A DNA stretch of 64,000 bases. Source: Chryseobacterium sp. BLS98. Its GTDB lineage: Bacteria; Bacteroidota; Bacteroidia; Flavobacteriales; Weeksellaceae. The translations under genes were made by a program, and so were the position numbers. Every line of letters begins with the position of its first letter. Position 1 is the first letter of the stretch. The stretch is from positions 930,001-994,000 of the forward strand of contig NZ_LFNF01000001.1 of the NCBI RefSeq assembly GCF_001045445.1, given 5' to 3'. The notes below the pieces were generated by a model. It saw nothing but the letters and a program-made list of their open reading frames with translations. It was not told where the DNA came from and made no database searches. Positions 16,892 through 25,933 of the stretch are shown piece by piece.

Positions 16892-17462
16892 TTTCTTAAT
16901 TTTTTTTAATTATATGCTGTAGGCTTGCCAATCACTTCTCCCCTTCAGCAGTTTGTTTAGACTTTTTGAAAGTTTCTTTTAGTACAAAACTTCCGAAGAT
17001 TTAGCTTTATTTTTTAAGGTGGTTCCCTACTAATGGATATCCACCCTACTTCTTAATATCATTTTTCATTTTCTCTTTTTTCTTAGGGCAAATATCCAGT
17101 GAGAAAACGACAGAACTCGTCGTGTTAAAAGAAAAATTATTTTTTGTAGATTATTTCATGAATTAAACTTTTATCTTTATTATAAACAGTAATTGATCTA
17201 TAAGCCTATTGCAAGCTAGTGGGAGGAGGATGTTAGGTGTTTGGAAAAAAGATAGGATTATCCTTATTAAAAGCTTTATCAAAATGTTGTCTTTTATAGA
17301 AAATTTTTGGTCTAAATTTTGGAATCTTCCAATATTTCGATATAACTTTTCTATAAATGAACAAAAATTAACCAGCTTTATTTATTGTAGGAAGGTTTTA
17401 AAAAAGATAAAATTAAAATATGAACAATTCACATTGTATATTTGTAAAAATTAAAATATTTT
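16892..17462. other. Gene-poor AT-rich stretch
   Basis: About 570 bp between the phage-tail-like gene and surE. An 81-codon frame at 17209-17454 exists, but its basic, Phe/Ile/Lys-rich composition looks like translated AT-rich DNA and I do not call it. A TATATTTG (17437-17444) that fits the -7 consensus precedes surE by 18 bp. Confidence 0.45.
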
Positions 17463-18233
17463 ATGGAAAGACCACTTATTCTGGTAACTAATGATGATGG
17501 AATCACCGCGCCCGGTATCAGAAACCTTATACAATTTATGAACGAAATAGGAGAAGTTGTTGTTGTTGCTCCCAACTCTCCCCAAAGTGGAAAAGGCCAC
17601 GCTATTACAATCAATTCTACTTTAAGCTATGAAGAAGTAAACCTTGAGGGTCCTCAGACAGATTTTTCATGCAGCGGAACACCTGTAGACTGTGTAAAAA
17701 TGGCTCTTGACAAAATTCTTACAAGAAGACCGGATATTGTCGTTTCAGGGATCAACCATGGAGCCAATTCTTCCATTAACGTCATTTATTCCGGAACCAT
17801 GTCTGCGGCTGTGGAAGCAGGTGTGGAAGGGATTCCGGCTATAGGATTCTCACTTCTTGATTTCAGCTGGGAAGCAGATTTTACCCAGGCAAAACAACAT
17901 ATCCAGAATATTGTAAGAAGAACCCTTGAAAACCCAATGCCAAAAGGAATTGTTCTGAACGTTAATATTCCTAAGCTGCCAGCAGAGGAAATAAAAGGCA
18001 TAAAGGTCTGTAAGCAGGCCAACGCAAAATGGGAAGAAAGCTTTGACGAAAGAGTGAATCCCCACGGAAAAAAATACTATTGGCTAACAGGATATTTCAA
18101 CAATATGGACGATTCTGAAGATGCTGATGAAACGGCATTGGCTAACGGATATATTTCAATTGTTCCTGTAAAGTTTGATCTTACAGCTTATGAATACATG
18201 AAAACCCTTGAAGAGGTAATGAATTTTAACTGA
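17463..18233 (+). CDS. surE: 5'/3'-nucleotidase SurE
   Basis: A 256-residue metal-dependent nucleotidase that dephosphorylates nucleoside monophosphates. The N-terminal LVTNDDGITAPGI supplies the Asp-Asp metal site. VVAPNSPQSGKGHAIT and the SGINHGANSSINVIYSGTMSAA motif (Asn ligand and substrate loop) are intact. It shares one base with the following GNAT gene (TGATG), so the two are translationally coupled. Confidence 0.95.
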   Translation: MERPLILVTNDDGITAPGIRNLIQFMNEIGEVVVVAPNSPQSGKGHAITINSTLSYEEVNLEGPQTDFSCSGTPVDCVKMALDKILTRRPDIVVSGINHGANSSINVIYSGTMSAAVEAGVEGIPAIGFSLLDFSWEADFTQAKQHIQNIVRRTLENPMPKGIVLNVNIPKLPAEEIKGIKVCKQANAKWEESFDERVNPHGKKYYWLTGYFNNMDDSEDADETALANGYISIVPVKFDLTAYEYMKTLEEVMNFN

Positions 18234-18898
18234 TGTACGAAAAGCTAGACAATCCTGTTTATCATTCACTTAATGAATACCACGAAAAGTTCTGCTTAAA
18301 CTTCGGGAACACAAAATTTTACAACCCGGAAGTAGCCTCTTTTGGTGGCGCAGCAGAGATTTCAACAGCAGAAGACATCACAGAATATGCAAAAATCTGT
18401 GATGATTTTCTGATTTTCGGGGAGCGTCCTGATCTGGGAAATTTAAAAACGGATCTGTCGCAACTTGTATGTGATCAGTATGTCCTGGAGAATCCAATTG
18501 GTATTGATCTGACTGAGGAAATTGTTGAACTGAAAGAAGAGAATCATAATGAACTTCTGGCATTTGTGATGAAGTTCTATCCTTATTATTTTAAAGCAAG
18601 AACTCCTGAGTTGGGACGCTATTTTGGCATTTTTAAAGATGGTAAATTAGCGGCTGTAACAGGCGAAAGGATGCAAATGAATGATATGACAGAGGTAAGC
18701 GCCGTAATCACAGATACAGATCATATGGGAAAAGGTCTGGCCAAACAACTGGTGACTTTTGTTTCCGGAAAAATCTTTGAGGATGGAAAAACACCTTTCC
18801 TGCATGTAGCAGAAAGCAATACCGGAGCTAAAATGCTCTATGAAAAGCTTGGCTTTATGCATAGAGGAAAAATAAACTTATGGGGCGTGAAAAGCTAA
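18233..18898 (+). CDS. GNAT-family N-acetyltransferase
   Basis: A 221-residue protein. The C-terminal half (about 105-218) is a GNAT fold: the acetyl-CoA-binding motif is seen as ITDTDHMGKGLAKQLV, and NTGAKMLYEKLGFMHRG is the typical last alpha/beta element. The N-terminal about 90 residues are less typical, resembling the FR47-like subgroup. The substrate is unknown. Its start overlaps the surE stop, so the two form a pair. Confidence 0.85.
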   Translation: MYEKLDNPVYHSLNEYHEKFCLNFGNTKFYNPEVASFGGAAEISTAEDITEYAKICDDFLIFGERPDLGNLKTDLSQLVCDQYVLENPIGIDLTEEIVELKEENHNELLAFVMKFYPYYFKARTPELGRYFGIFKDGKLAAVTGERMQMNDMTEVSAVITDTDHMGKGLAKQLVTFVSGKIFEDGKTPFLHVAESNTGAKMLYEKLGFMHRGKINLWGVKS

Positions 18899-18941
18899 TT
18901 TTTCCCGCGTTTTTTATTATAAAGATGTCATCCTATTGTAT

Positions 18942-19016
18942 TTTCCCACAGATTTCACAAATTTAACAGATGATTGGGTATAAAAAATCTGTGCGATCTG
19001 AGAGATCTGTGGGAAA
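18942..19016. repeat. Inverted-repeat intergenic element
   Basis: TTTCCCACAGAT (18942-18953) and ATCTGTGGGAAA (19005-19016) form a perfect 12-bp inverted repeat around 51 bp that contains further CAGAT/ATCTG words. It lies between the convergent GNAT and radical SAM genes and may act as a terminator or be a copy of a dispersed palindromic element. Confidence 0.6.
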
Positions 19017-19022
19017 TCATTT

Positions 19023-20426
19023 TTAGAACAAAATTTTATCCTCTTTTCTCAATTCCTCAAGGTATTTGATTTTATCATCCCTGTAAAACAAATTCATCGT
19101 CTCGAAAGGAATCATTTTTAAATCTTTGTTGACAATGTGAACACAGGATTTTTTAATGGCACGCACGTCAAAATCGTGGGCATCCATAAAATTCATGATG
19201 ATGATTCTAAAGAGATTGTCATAGTCTAAATTCGGGGCCGAAACTTCCGGAAGACAACACAATAGCTGGTTTACTTTAGGCTGAACCTTATCCACTGAAA
19301 TTCCGGTACTGAAAATATCTAAAAGCTGCATTTGCAATCCTGTATCCTGTTCGTAAACGATTGTATTTCTTGTTTCATTATTCAGCAAATCGGCAGGGTT
19401 GATGTATCTGGTAAGAGGGATGATTTCACCTTCAAGCTTCAGAATATAGCCCATCGCCAGAGCATCGGGATTACAGGGAACAGGGATAATATCATCGGCG
19501 TTCAGAAGCGGAAACTGATTCAAAATTTCCTGCCTTACTTCTGTTAAAGTAATTTTTTCGTGAGCAGAATCCTCCCTGTTTCTTCCGGCTACCTCAACAG
19601 GCTGGAAGGTAATCCCGCGGACGCATTTCTGCTTTAAGGCAAAATCAATTAATTTTCCAATTTCGTCGATGTTTTTTCCTTTCTGAAGAACGATAACCAA
19701 AGTTGTGGAAAGATTTAATTCATTTAATTTCTCCAGAGCTTTCATACGGACATCCGTCAAATCTTTTCCCCTGAAATCTTCCAAAACCTCAGGTTTAAAA
19801 GAGTCAAACTGAAGGTAAATCTCAAATTCAGGGGCATAAGTCGCCAGTTTTCCTGCAAAACCGGGATCATTCGCAATACGGATTCCATTGGTATTGAGCA
19901 TCAGATGTTTAATCGGTTTCGATTTGGCAATATCCATGATCTTAAAAAACTCGGGATGAATCGTCGGCTCGCCGCCACTGATCTGTACGACATCCGGTTC
20001 GCCCTCGTTTTTAACAATGGTATCAAACATGGCTTCAATCTGCTCCAAAGTTCTGTGACTTCCATAATGCGGCGAAGACATTGCGTAACAGGTAGGACAC
20101 GTTAAATTACATCGGTCGGTGACTTCCACAATAGAAAGGCAGCTGTGCTGCTCATGATCTACGCATAAACCACAGTCGTACGGACAGCCATATTCCACAT
20201 CTGTTCCGAAATGAACAGGCATTTCAGAGGCTTTATTGTAGTTTCTGATATTTTTGTAGTATTGAACATCTGAAGCAATCATGGTCTTGAAAAAGCCGTG
20301 ATCAGGACATCTTTTGGTCATAAAAACCGCTTCATCCTCAATAATAATCTTCGCTCCTACCCTTTTCAGGCATTCGGGACAAAGGCTGATGGTATAATCG
20401 TAATAGGTATAATTTCTTACCGGCAT
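19023..20426 (-). CDS. Radical SAM protein of the MJ0619/tetraether-synthase type
   Basis: A 467-residue protein from the ATG at 20426; a start nine codons further upstream is less likely. An N-terminal ribbon has CPECLKR and KRCPDHGFF. Next comes an extra cysteine cluster, GCPYDCGLCVDHEQHSC, then the canonical radical SAM CX3CX2C in TDRCNLTCPTCY and the SAM-binding GGEPT. More cysteines follow late in the chain (QLLCCLPE). This layout is that of the archaeal MJ0619 / tetraether lipid synthase (Tes) family, which carries several iron-sulfur clusters and joins lipid chains. The bacterial substrate is unknown. It is in an operon with an Lgt-like protein. Confidence 0.85.
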   Translation of the reverse strand: MPVRNYTYYDYTISLCPECLKRVGAKIIIEDEAVFMTKRCPDHGFFKTMIASDVQYYKNIRNYNKASEMPVHFGTDVEYGCPYDCGLCVDHEQHSCLSIVEVTDRCNLTCPTCYAMSSPHYGSHRTLEQIEAMFDTIVKNEGEPDVVQISGGEPTIHPEFFKIMDIAKSKPIKHLMLNTNGIRIANDPGFAGKLATYAPEFEIYLQFDSFKPEVLEDFRGKDLTDVRMKALEKLNELNLSTTLVIVLQKGKNIDEIGKLIDFALKQKCVRGITFQPVEVAGRNREDSAHEKITLTEVRQEILNQFPLLNADDIIPVPCNPDALAMGYILKLEGEIIPLTRYINPADLLNNETRNTIVYEQDTGLQMQLLDIFSTGISVDKVQPKVNQLLCCLPEVSAPNLDYDNLFRIIIMNFMDAHDFDVRAIKKSCVHIVNKDLKMIPFETMNLFYRDDKIKYLEELRKEDKILF

Positions 20427-20437
20427 AATTTCAATTT

Positions 20438-20671
20438 TTACATTCCTCCACAAATAAAACCACTAATCAGGCCACAAATCAACAAAGAAATCAGCATCGT
20501 CTGCCAAAACTGTTTTTTTGTAAATTTCTTGTCATTATTCCACTCATAAATCACTTTTGCGATCAGAGTGATGACTAGTGAAACGGCTAAGGCAATTACT
20601 ATAATTATTCCTATAATCATGACGACCACGCCGCCCAGATTACCAACTTCCAGAAGTGTCAGCATTTTCAT
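20438..20671 (-). CDS. Small two-helix membrane protein
   Basis: A 77-residue protein with two hydrophobic segments (VVVMIIGIIIVIALAVSLVITLIAK and TMLISLLICGLISGFICGGM, partial landmarks) joined by a charged loop (YEWNNDKKFTKKQFWQ). I know no function for it. It overlaps the 3' end of the Lgt-like gene by 32 bp and ends 11 bp before the radical SAM gene, so it is co-translated with them and may anchor or assist the radical SAM enzyme at the membrane. Confidence 0.7.
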   Translation of the reverse strand: MKMLTLLEVGNLGGVVVMIIGIIIVIALAVSLVITLIAKVIYEWNNDKKFTKKQFWQTMLISLLICGLISGFICGGM

Positions 20672-21410
20672 AATTTAATTGTATGGTGTTTTTAATCTTA
20701 TAAATGTAATAAATAATCACCGAAAGAGATACCAGTTGAATGATCCCTAAATTTCCGATAATCCCGATTTTAGGTTTAATAAAATCCAAAAAGAACCTGA
20801 ATGTAAAATAACTCAGCATAAATACCTGAAAAATAAAGCCTGAAGGGTATTTTCTTTTTTTCTCAATGAGCTTCAAACAAATCCATAAAATAATCAGAAA
20901 AGCAATTTCATAAAGCGCTACCGGATGTCTTAAATATTGATCACCAAGATGCATTCCGAATATTGATGTAGTGGGCAAACCGTAAGTTTCTTCATGAACT
21001 CCCGTGAGAAAGCAGCCGATTCTGCCGATAATGATGGCTAATAGTAAAGGGTAAACAATCAAATCCCCGGTGCTTTCTTTGTGGCCCACTATTTTTTTTG
21101 CCCATTCAACCCCGATCAGCCCAAATGCTAATCCGCCCACAATGGTGTTATTGGTCCAAAATCTTTTAAAGCTGAAATTTTCAAATAAAACATAAGGATT
21201 TTCAAGGTTTCCAATGAGCTTTGAGCCGATTAAAGCTCCTGCCGTTGCTCCGATAAGTACCGCTGCGGAAGTATTGAAAGACAGTTTTTCAGTTGATTTT
21301 CTTTTCAGGTAAAAATAAAAACGCATCCCGAGAAAAATACCCAGTGTTTCAAATACAGGGTGTGCAAGAACCGTTTTACCGAAAATCTGAAAAGTAACAG
21401 GGAAATCCAT
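20640..21410 (-). CDS. Prolipoprotein diacylglyceryl transferase-like protein
   Basis: A 256-residue protein with about seven membrane helices. The Lgt signature is recognisable but altered: GRIGCFLTGVHEETYGLP stands for the usual GRIGNFxNxE, and RHPVALYEIAF for HPxQLYE. Lgt moves diacylglycerol from phosphatidylglycerol to the lipobox cysteine of prolipoproteins. The divergence and the neighbouring radical SAM gene suggest a paralogue rather than the housekeeping enzyme; whether another lgt exists in the genome cannot be seen. It heads the three-gene minus-strand operon and is divergent from guaC (70-bp gap). Confidence 0.8.
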   Translation of the reverse strand: MDFPVTFQIFGKTVLAHPVFETLGIFLGMRFYFYLKRKSTEKLSFNTSAAVLIGATAGALIGSKLIGNLENPYVLFENFSFKRFWTNNTIVGGLAFGLIGVEWAKKIVGHKESTGDLIVYPLLLAIIIGRIGCFLTGVHEETYGLPTTSIFGMHLGDQYLRHPVALYEIAFLIILWICLKLIEKKRKYPSGFIFQVFMLSYFTFRFFLDFIKPKIGIIGNLGIIQLVSLSVIIYYIYKIKNTIQLNYENADTSGSW

Positions 21411-21480
21411 CCTGTCAAAAGTAGTATATTTAAGGTAAATTACTAATTTTAATTTTTAAACAACAAATAAATTCATCAAA

Positions 21481-22521
21481 ATGCGAATAGAAAATGATAT
21501 AAAACTAGGTTTTAAAGATGTGATGTTCAGACCAAAACGTTCTACTTTAAAATCCCGTTCGGAAGTGAGCCTCGAAAGGGAATTCACTTTCAGACACACC
21601 AAAAAGAAATGGAACGGTGTTCCCCTGATTGCAGCCAATATGGATACAGTAGGAACTTTTGAAATGGCCGTAGAGCTGGCTAAAGACAAAATCATTACAG
21701 CTGTTCACAAGCATTATACTCCAGAGGAATGGAGCCGGTTTCTGGACAGTCAGCCCGAAAGTATTTACCAATATATTGCATTGAGTACTGGTACGGGCAA
21801 AGCAGATGAAGAAAAACTTAAAACGATCCTCGAAAGACACCCAAAAATCGAGTTTCTCTGTATAGATGTGGCCAATGGGTATTCCGAGCATTTTGTTGGA
21901 TTTGTGAAGAAGGCAAGGGCTAATTTTCCTGATAAGATTATCATGGCAGGAAATGTAGTAACCGGAGAAATGGTGGAAGAGCTTCTTTTGGTAGGCGCTG
22001 ATATTATTAAAGTCGGTATCGGGCCTGGTTCAGTATGTACGACAAGGGTGAAAACAGGGGTAGGCTACCCGCAGCTTTCCGCGATTATAGAATGTTCTGA
22101 TGCCGCCCATGGCTTAGGCGGGCATATTATCGCTGACGGAGGCTGTAAAGTTCCCGGAGATGTGGCCAAAGCTTTCGGAGGAGGTGCAGATTTTGTAATG
22201 CTGGGCGGAATGTTTGCTGGCCATGATGAAAGCGGCGGTGAAATCATTGAAGAAAATGGTAAAAAGTATCGTCTGTTTTATGGAATGAGTTCAAAAACAG
22301 CAATGGATAAACATTCGGGAGGTGTGGCAGAATACCGTGCTTCGGAAGGGAAAACAGTAAAGGCGGCTTACAAAGGACCTGTTTCGGAAACGGTGAAAGA
22401 TATTTTGGGCGGAGTGCGTTCTACATGTACTTATGTAGGAGCTTCCAAACTGAAAGAGTTGTCTAAGAGGACTACTTTTATCAGAGTTCAGGAGCAGGAG
22501 AACCAGATATTTAAAGACTGA
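21481..22521 (+). CDS. guaC: GMP reductase
   Basis: A 346-residue enzyme that converts GMP to IMP with NADPH. The length and N-terminus fit GuaC rather than IMP dehydrogenase, and there is no CBS pair. Motifs are [22 protein letters not shown] with the catalytic cysteine, [10 protein letters not shown], and [20 protein letters not shown] followed by [10 protein letters not shown]. It is transcribed alone and convergent with fabG across a strong bidirectional terminator. It supplies IMP for the adenylate branch. Confidence 0.95.
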   Translation: MRIENDIKLGFKDVMFRPKRSTLKSRSEVSLEREFTFRHTKKKWNGVPLIAANMDTVGTFEMAVELAKDKIITAVHKHYTPEEWSRFLDSQPESIYQYIALSTGTGKADEEKLKTILERHPKIEFLCIDVANGYSEHFVGFVKKARANFPDKIIMAGNVVTGEMVEELLLVGADIIKVGIGPGSVCTTRVKTGVGYPQLSAIIECSDAAHGLGGHIIADGGCKVPGDVAKAFGGGADFVMLGGMFAGHDESGGEIIEENGKKYRLFYGMSSKTAMDKHSGGVAEYRASEGKTVKAAYKGPVSETVKDILGGVRSTCTYVGASKLKELSKRTTFIRVQEQENQIFKD

Positions 22522-22596
22522 TATCTTAAAGGGAAATAGATTCTCGCTGTTTTTACAGATTGAGCAGATTTTTCTTTTTTGATCTGGCAGAAATAG

Positions 22597-22636
22597 AAAC
22601 CGGCTGTACAAATGATGTACAGCCGGTTTTGTTTTA
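22597..22636. terminator. Bidirectional terminator between guaC and fabG
   Basis: AACCGGCTGTAC (ending at 22609) pairs with GTACAGCCGGTT (from 22617) around a seven-base loop. T-runs lie on the right and A-residues on the left. Confidence 0.85.
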
Positions 22637-22649
22637 CTTTGTTTTATTA

Positions 22650-23393
22650 TTAAGTCAGCATTCCGCCGTCTACATTCAGGGTTTGTCCTGTAATGTAAGA
22701 AGCCATGTCACTTCCTAGGAATACACAGGCATTGGCTACGTCGCTTGTCTGCCCGGCTCTCTTCATTGGAATCCTGTCTCTCCAGGCCTGAAGTGTTTTT
22801 TCATCCAGATCGGCAGTCATTTCAGTTTCAGTGAATCCAGGGGCAACAGCATTACATCTGATGTTTCTTGATCCCAATTCCAGCGCGATGGATTTTGTAA
22901 ATCCTATCACTCCGGCTTTAGAAGCTGCATAATTGGATTGTCCGGCGTTTCCGCTAATCCCAACTACGGAAGTCATATTAATGATAGATCCTGATTTAGC
23001 TTTCATCATTGGTTTGATCACCGCTTTTGTAAGGTTAAATACTGAATCCAAATTGATCCTCATTACTTTGTCCCAGTCCTCTTTAGTCATTCTCAACAAC
23101 AGGTTGTCTCTTGTGATCCCTGCATTGTTGACCAGAATATCAATTTTTCCGAACTCTTCCATTACATCATCGATTAATTTTTGAGCTGCATCGTAATCTG
23201 ATGCGTCAGACTGATATCCTTTGATCTGGGTTACAGAACTTAAAGCTGCTTCCAATTCCTTGGCTTTTTCTACAGAGCCGGCATAGGTAAATGCTACTTT
23301 TGCACCCTGTTCAGCGTACATTTCAGCGATTTTCTTTCCGATTCCTCTTGTAGCTCCGGTAATTAGCGCTACTTTTCCTTCTAATAGTTTCAT
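22650..23393 (-). CDS. fabG: 3-oxoacyl-ACP reductase FabG
   Basis: A 247-residue (248 if the preceding ATG at 23396 is used) short-chain dehydrogenase that reduces 3-oxoacyl-ACP with NADPH in fatty-acid elongation. The cofactor loop TGATRGIGK, NNAG(ITRDN), the catalytic Ser in NMTSVVGISGNAGQ, YAASKAG and the VAPGFTETEMT segment are all present. ITRDNLLLRM and the end VDGGMLT are typical FabG features. It is monocistronic on the minus strand. Confidence 0.93.
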   Translation of the reverse strand: MKLLEGKVALITGATRGIGKKIAEMYAEQGAKVAFTYAGSVEKAKELEAALSSVTQIKGYQSDASDYDAAQKLIDDVMEEFGKIDILVNNAGITRDNLLLRMTKEDWDKVMRINLDSVFNLTKAVIKPMMKAKSGSIINMTSVVGISGNAGQSNYAASKAGVIGFTKSIALELGSRNIRCNAVAPGFTETEMTADLDEKTLQAWRDRIPMKRAGQTSDVANACVFLGSDMASYITGQTLNVDGGMLT

Positions 23394-23701
23394 CATATCT
23401 CTTGATAATTATATTCGTGGTAAATACTTCCGTCTTTAAAAAACGGCAATTTAGCATATTTAATTTTATACAAATTAATCAGTCCGCAAAGATATTATAA
23501 TTTGTTATTCAATATATTTCAAATCATCAAATTAGTGAATTTTTTTCTCTGTTTTTTGTCATATCATAAAAGCAGATGCCTATTTAAATCTTGTAAAGTA
23601 CCAGGACAATGCCCCTGCTTATTTCGGACAAGGAAATTAATGATTAGTTCGGACCATACACACTGATGATCACAGTGCAAAAACTAAGTTTCTCAATGGT
23701 G
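23394..23701. other. Intergenic stretch upstream of fabG
   Basis: About 308 bp that must hold the fabG promoter. A small inverted repeat CACTG/CAGTG is present near 23660-23680. No coding region or RNA gene is recognised. Confidence 0.4.
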
Positions 23702-24376
23702 TTAAATCGAGTTATTTACAATAAGAACAATCTCTCCTTTTAAAGTTTTACTTTTGGAAAATTCTATTAATTCACTGATTGTTCCACGTTTGGTTTCTTC
23801 AAACTTTTTGGAAATTTCCCTGCTCAGGCTTGCTTTTGTTTCTTCACCAAAGAATTCTCTGATCTGCTCCAGAGTCGTATTAATCTTATGTGGACTTTCG
23901 TATAAAACAATGGTCTTTTTTTCTTCTGCAAGCTGTTTAAGCTTCGTCTGTCTTCCCTTTTTCTGAGGAAGAAATCCTGCAAAAAGAAATTCATTATTCG
24001 GAAGTCCTGAAACTACAAGTGCCGGAATTAAAGCTGTTGCTCCAGGAAGGCAGATCATTTCAATATGATTATCGGATCCTGCTTTTGCCAGAAGATAGCC
24101 CGGATCTGAAATTCCGGGAGTTCCCGCGTCTGTAATAATGGCAATATTCTGCCCGTTTTTAAGATCACCAATCACTTTTTCAGTGGCCTGGTGCTCATTA
24201 TGAAGGTGATAGGATTTTAAAGGTTTGGAGATCTCAAAATGCTTTAAAAGTATTCCTGATGTCCTGGTGTCTTCACACAAAATATAATCAACTTCCTTAA
24301 GGACTTTTATCGCCCTGAAGGTCATATCTTCTAAGTTCCCGACGGGCGTGGGAACAAAATATAAGATTCCGCTCAA
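23702..24376 (-). CDS. rsmI: 16S rRNA (cytidine1402-2'-O)-methyltransferase RsmI
   Basis: A 224-residue SAM-dependent enzyme that methylates the ribose of C1402 in the ribosomal P site. The tetrapyrrole-methylase fold shows VPTPVGNLEDMTFRA at the N-terminus, then CEDTRTSG, SYHLHNE, the SDAGTPGISDPG loop (ITDAGTPGISDPGY), GLPNNEFLFAGFLP and YESPHKI. The start codon is TTG at 24376: the next ATG would delete the conserved VPTPVGNLED motif. The start is 2 bp after the stop of the acidic repeat gene, so the two are coupled. It lacks the C-terminal extension of the E. coli protein. Confidence 0.93.
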   Translation of the reverse strand: MSGILYFVPTPVGNLEDMTFRAIKVLKEVDYILCEDTRTSGILLKHFEISKPLKSYHLHNEHQATEKVIGDLKNGQNIAIITDAGTPGISDPGYLLAKAGSDNHIEMICLPGATALIPALVVSGLPNNEFLFAGFLPQKKGRQTKLKQLAEEKKTIVLYESPHKINTTLEQIREFFGEETKASLSREISKKFEETKRGTISELIEFSKSKTLKGEIVLIVNNSI

Positions 24377-24378
24377 AA

Positions 24379-25872
24379 TTATAAGAATTTATTTTCTACC
24401 AATATCCAGAGTCTCTGGGCATATTCATCTACTTTACTCCACTTCCTTTCGTAATAAAGATCGCTGAGATATTCTTTTGCTTCTTCCAGATTTCTGAATC
24501 CGTTCAGGCGGGCCACCGTTTCGTTAAGATCCGACTGGCTTCCCCCAAACAGCATTTTTGAAAAAGCAATCCTGTCATTCAGATCCAGCCTGAACTCAGG
24601 TTTTACCTTGTCAGCTTCCATAAAATTGGTAGGAATGTTAGTTTTAAGGATGCTTCCTATGTCTTCCTTTACTTCAGGTGCTGGTTTTTCCTTAGGAGCC
24701 TCTCTTTCAAGAGGGTCATCATCAAAAAGGCTCTGTACTACTTTCAGGCCTTTGATATTAGCCAGTTTTATTTTTTTCTCCCGCTGATAAGCATCCAGAT
24801 CTTCGAAGCTTTCATCAGAAGCATGTTTTTCTTTTTCCGAAAGAGGTTTATCTATTTCAACGATTTTTCTTCTGTCGTACACTTCTGCCAGAATCGTCTC
24901 TTCTTTTTCTTCGGAAGGAACGTCATGTTTTATTTCACTCAGAATCCCTTCTACATTGGATGTTTCCGTAAGCATTTCTCCCTGGTCAATGCCAGCGCTA
25001 TTTACCATGAACTGTTCTTCATTTTCTTCAATCAGGATTTCATCTTCCAGCATTTCCGGATCGAATATGCTTGGGATTCTTTCTGCCTGTTCTCTGGCTT
25101 TATCTGCAGTTTCCTGATGGATTGGTTCTTCTTTCAACAGGTTATCTGAAGCAATTGTTTCATGTGAAACCATCTCTTCATCTTCGTCAATTTCATTGAG
25201 TTGATTGTTAAAAACAGCCTCTTCTTCTATCAATTCATTAACAAATAAATCTTCATTCAGATCTTCATCATTATCAGGCTTCGCATCTGCAAGAACTCTT
25301 TCTTCATCAATAAAGCTGAAGACCTTTTCACTGGCATTGAAAGTTTCATTTTCATCAATCTCATTCAGCTGGTTATTGAAAACCGCTTCTTCTTCCGTAA
25401 TGTCTTTGTGAGAAGTCTTTTCCTGAACAGCCGTCTCCTGTTCATAGTTTTCTTCCACAAAACTGACCATGTTTTCGTGAAATTCATTTTCTACAATCTC
25501 ATCGAGCTGATGATTGAATTTTTCCTCTTCATCTGCTGATGTTCCTGAATAATTTTCAATCTCATTTTCATCAATTTCATTAAACTCATTATTGAAAATG
25601 GCCTCTTCTTCCGTCACTTCATGATGAGACTCGTGCACATCATCCGAACTTAAAGAAACATACTGATTCTCTGCCTTCTGCTGTGGATGATCTGTAATAA
25701 AATACTCAATATTTTTTTCCAGAAGTCTTAAAAAAGAGATCCTGTTCGCAAGCTCATCTACAAGATCCTGCTTGGAAAGTAATTCGTCTACATTGTTTAT
25801 TTTCTCCAAAATATCAATGATATTTTTGGATTCAAAAAAAATTTTTTCCTTTAAATCTTGGATGTTTTGCAT
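24379..25872 (-). CDS. Acidic repeat protein of Bacteroidota, unknown function
   Basis: A 497-residue, very acidic protein. Residues 1-65 are helical (IFFESKNIIDILEKINNVDELL). Residues 80-235 hold four spaced copies of a motif close to EEEAVFNNQLNEIDENE (about 87-104, 115-130, 159-176, 216-232). The C-terminal about 110 residues (LDLNDRIAFSKMLFGGSQSDLNETV to the end) are a compact helical domain that I recall as widespread in Bacteroidota hypotheticals next to rsmI. There is no signal peptide. Its role is unknown; the acidic spaced motifs suggest a scaffold or binding platform. It is divergent from tdk. Confidence 0.75.
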   Translation of the reverse strand: MQNIQDLKEKIFFESKNIIDILEKINNVDELLSKQDLVDELANRISFLRLLEKNIEYFITDHPQQKAENQYVSLSSDDVHESHHEVTEEEAIFNNEFNEIDENEIENYSGTSADEEEKFNHQLDEIVENEFHENMVSFVEENYEQETAVQEKTSHKDITEEEAVFNNQLNEIDENETFNASEKVFSFIDEERVLADAKPDNDEDLNEDLFVNELIEEEAVFNNQLNEIDEDEEMVSHETIASDNLLKEEPIHQETADKAREQAERIPSIFDPEMLEDEILIEENEEQFMVNSAGIDQGEMLTETSNVEGILSEIKHDVPSEEKEETILAEVYDRRKIVEIDKPLSEKEKHASDESFEDLDAYQREKKIKLANIKGLKVVQSLFDDDPLEREAPKEKPAPEVKEDIGSILKTNIPTNFMEADKVKPEFRLDLNDRIAFSKMLFGGSQSDLNETVARLNGFRNLEEAKEYLSDLYYERKWSKVDEYAQRLWILVENKFL

Positions 25873-25896
25873 AATAAGAATCTTATTAAAATTGCT

Positions 25897-25904
25897 TACT
25901 TTTG
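25897..25904 (+). promoter_or_regulatory. Putative -7 element of tdk
   Basis: TACTTTTG fits TAnnTTTG and lies 29 bp before the tdk start. No clear -33 partner is seen. Confidence 0.35.
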
Positions 25905-25933
25905 ATCTTAAAAATATACGGCTAATTTAACAA

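Noticed and set aside
17209-17454. An 81-codon frame before surE
   Set aside because: Basic, Phe/Ile/Lys-rich composition from AT-rich DNA, with no recognisable motif, no upstream signal, and overlap with the surE promoter region.
15764-17462. Prophage
   Set aside because: Only one tail-like gene is present; there is no integrase, capsid, terminase or attachment-site duplication.
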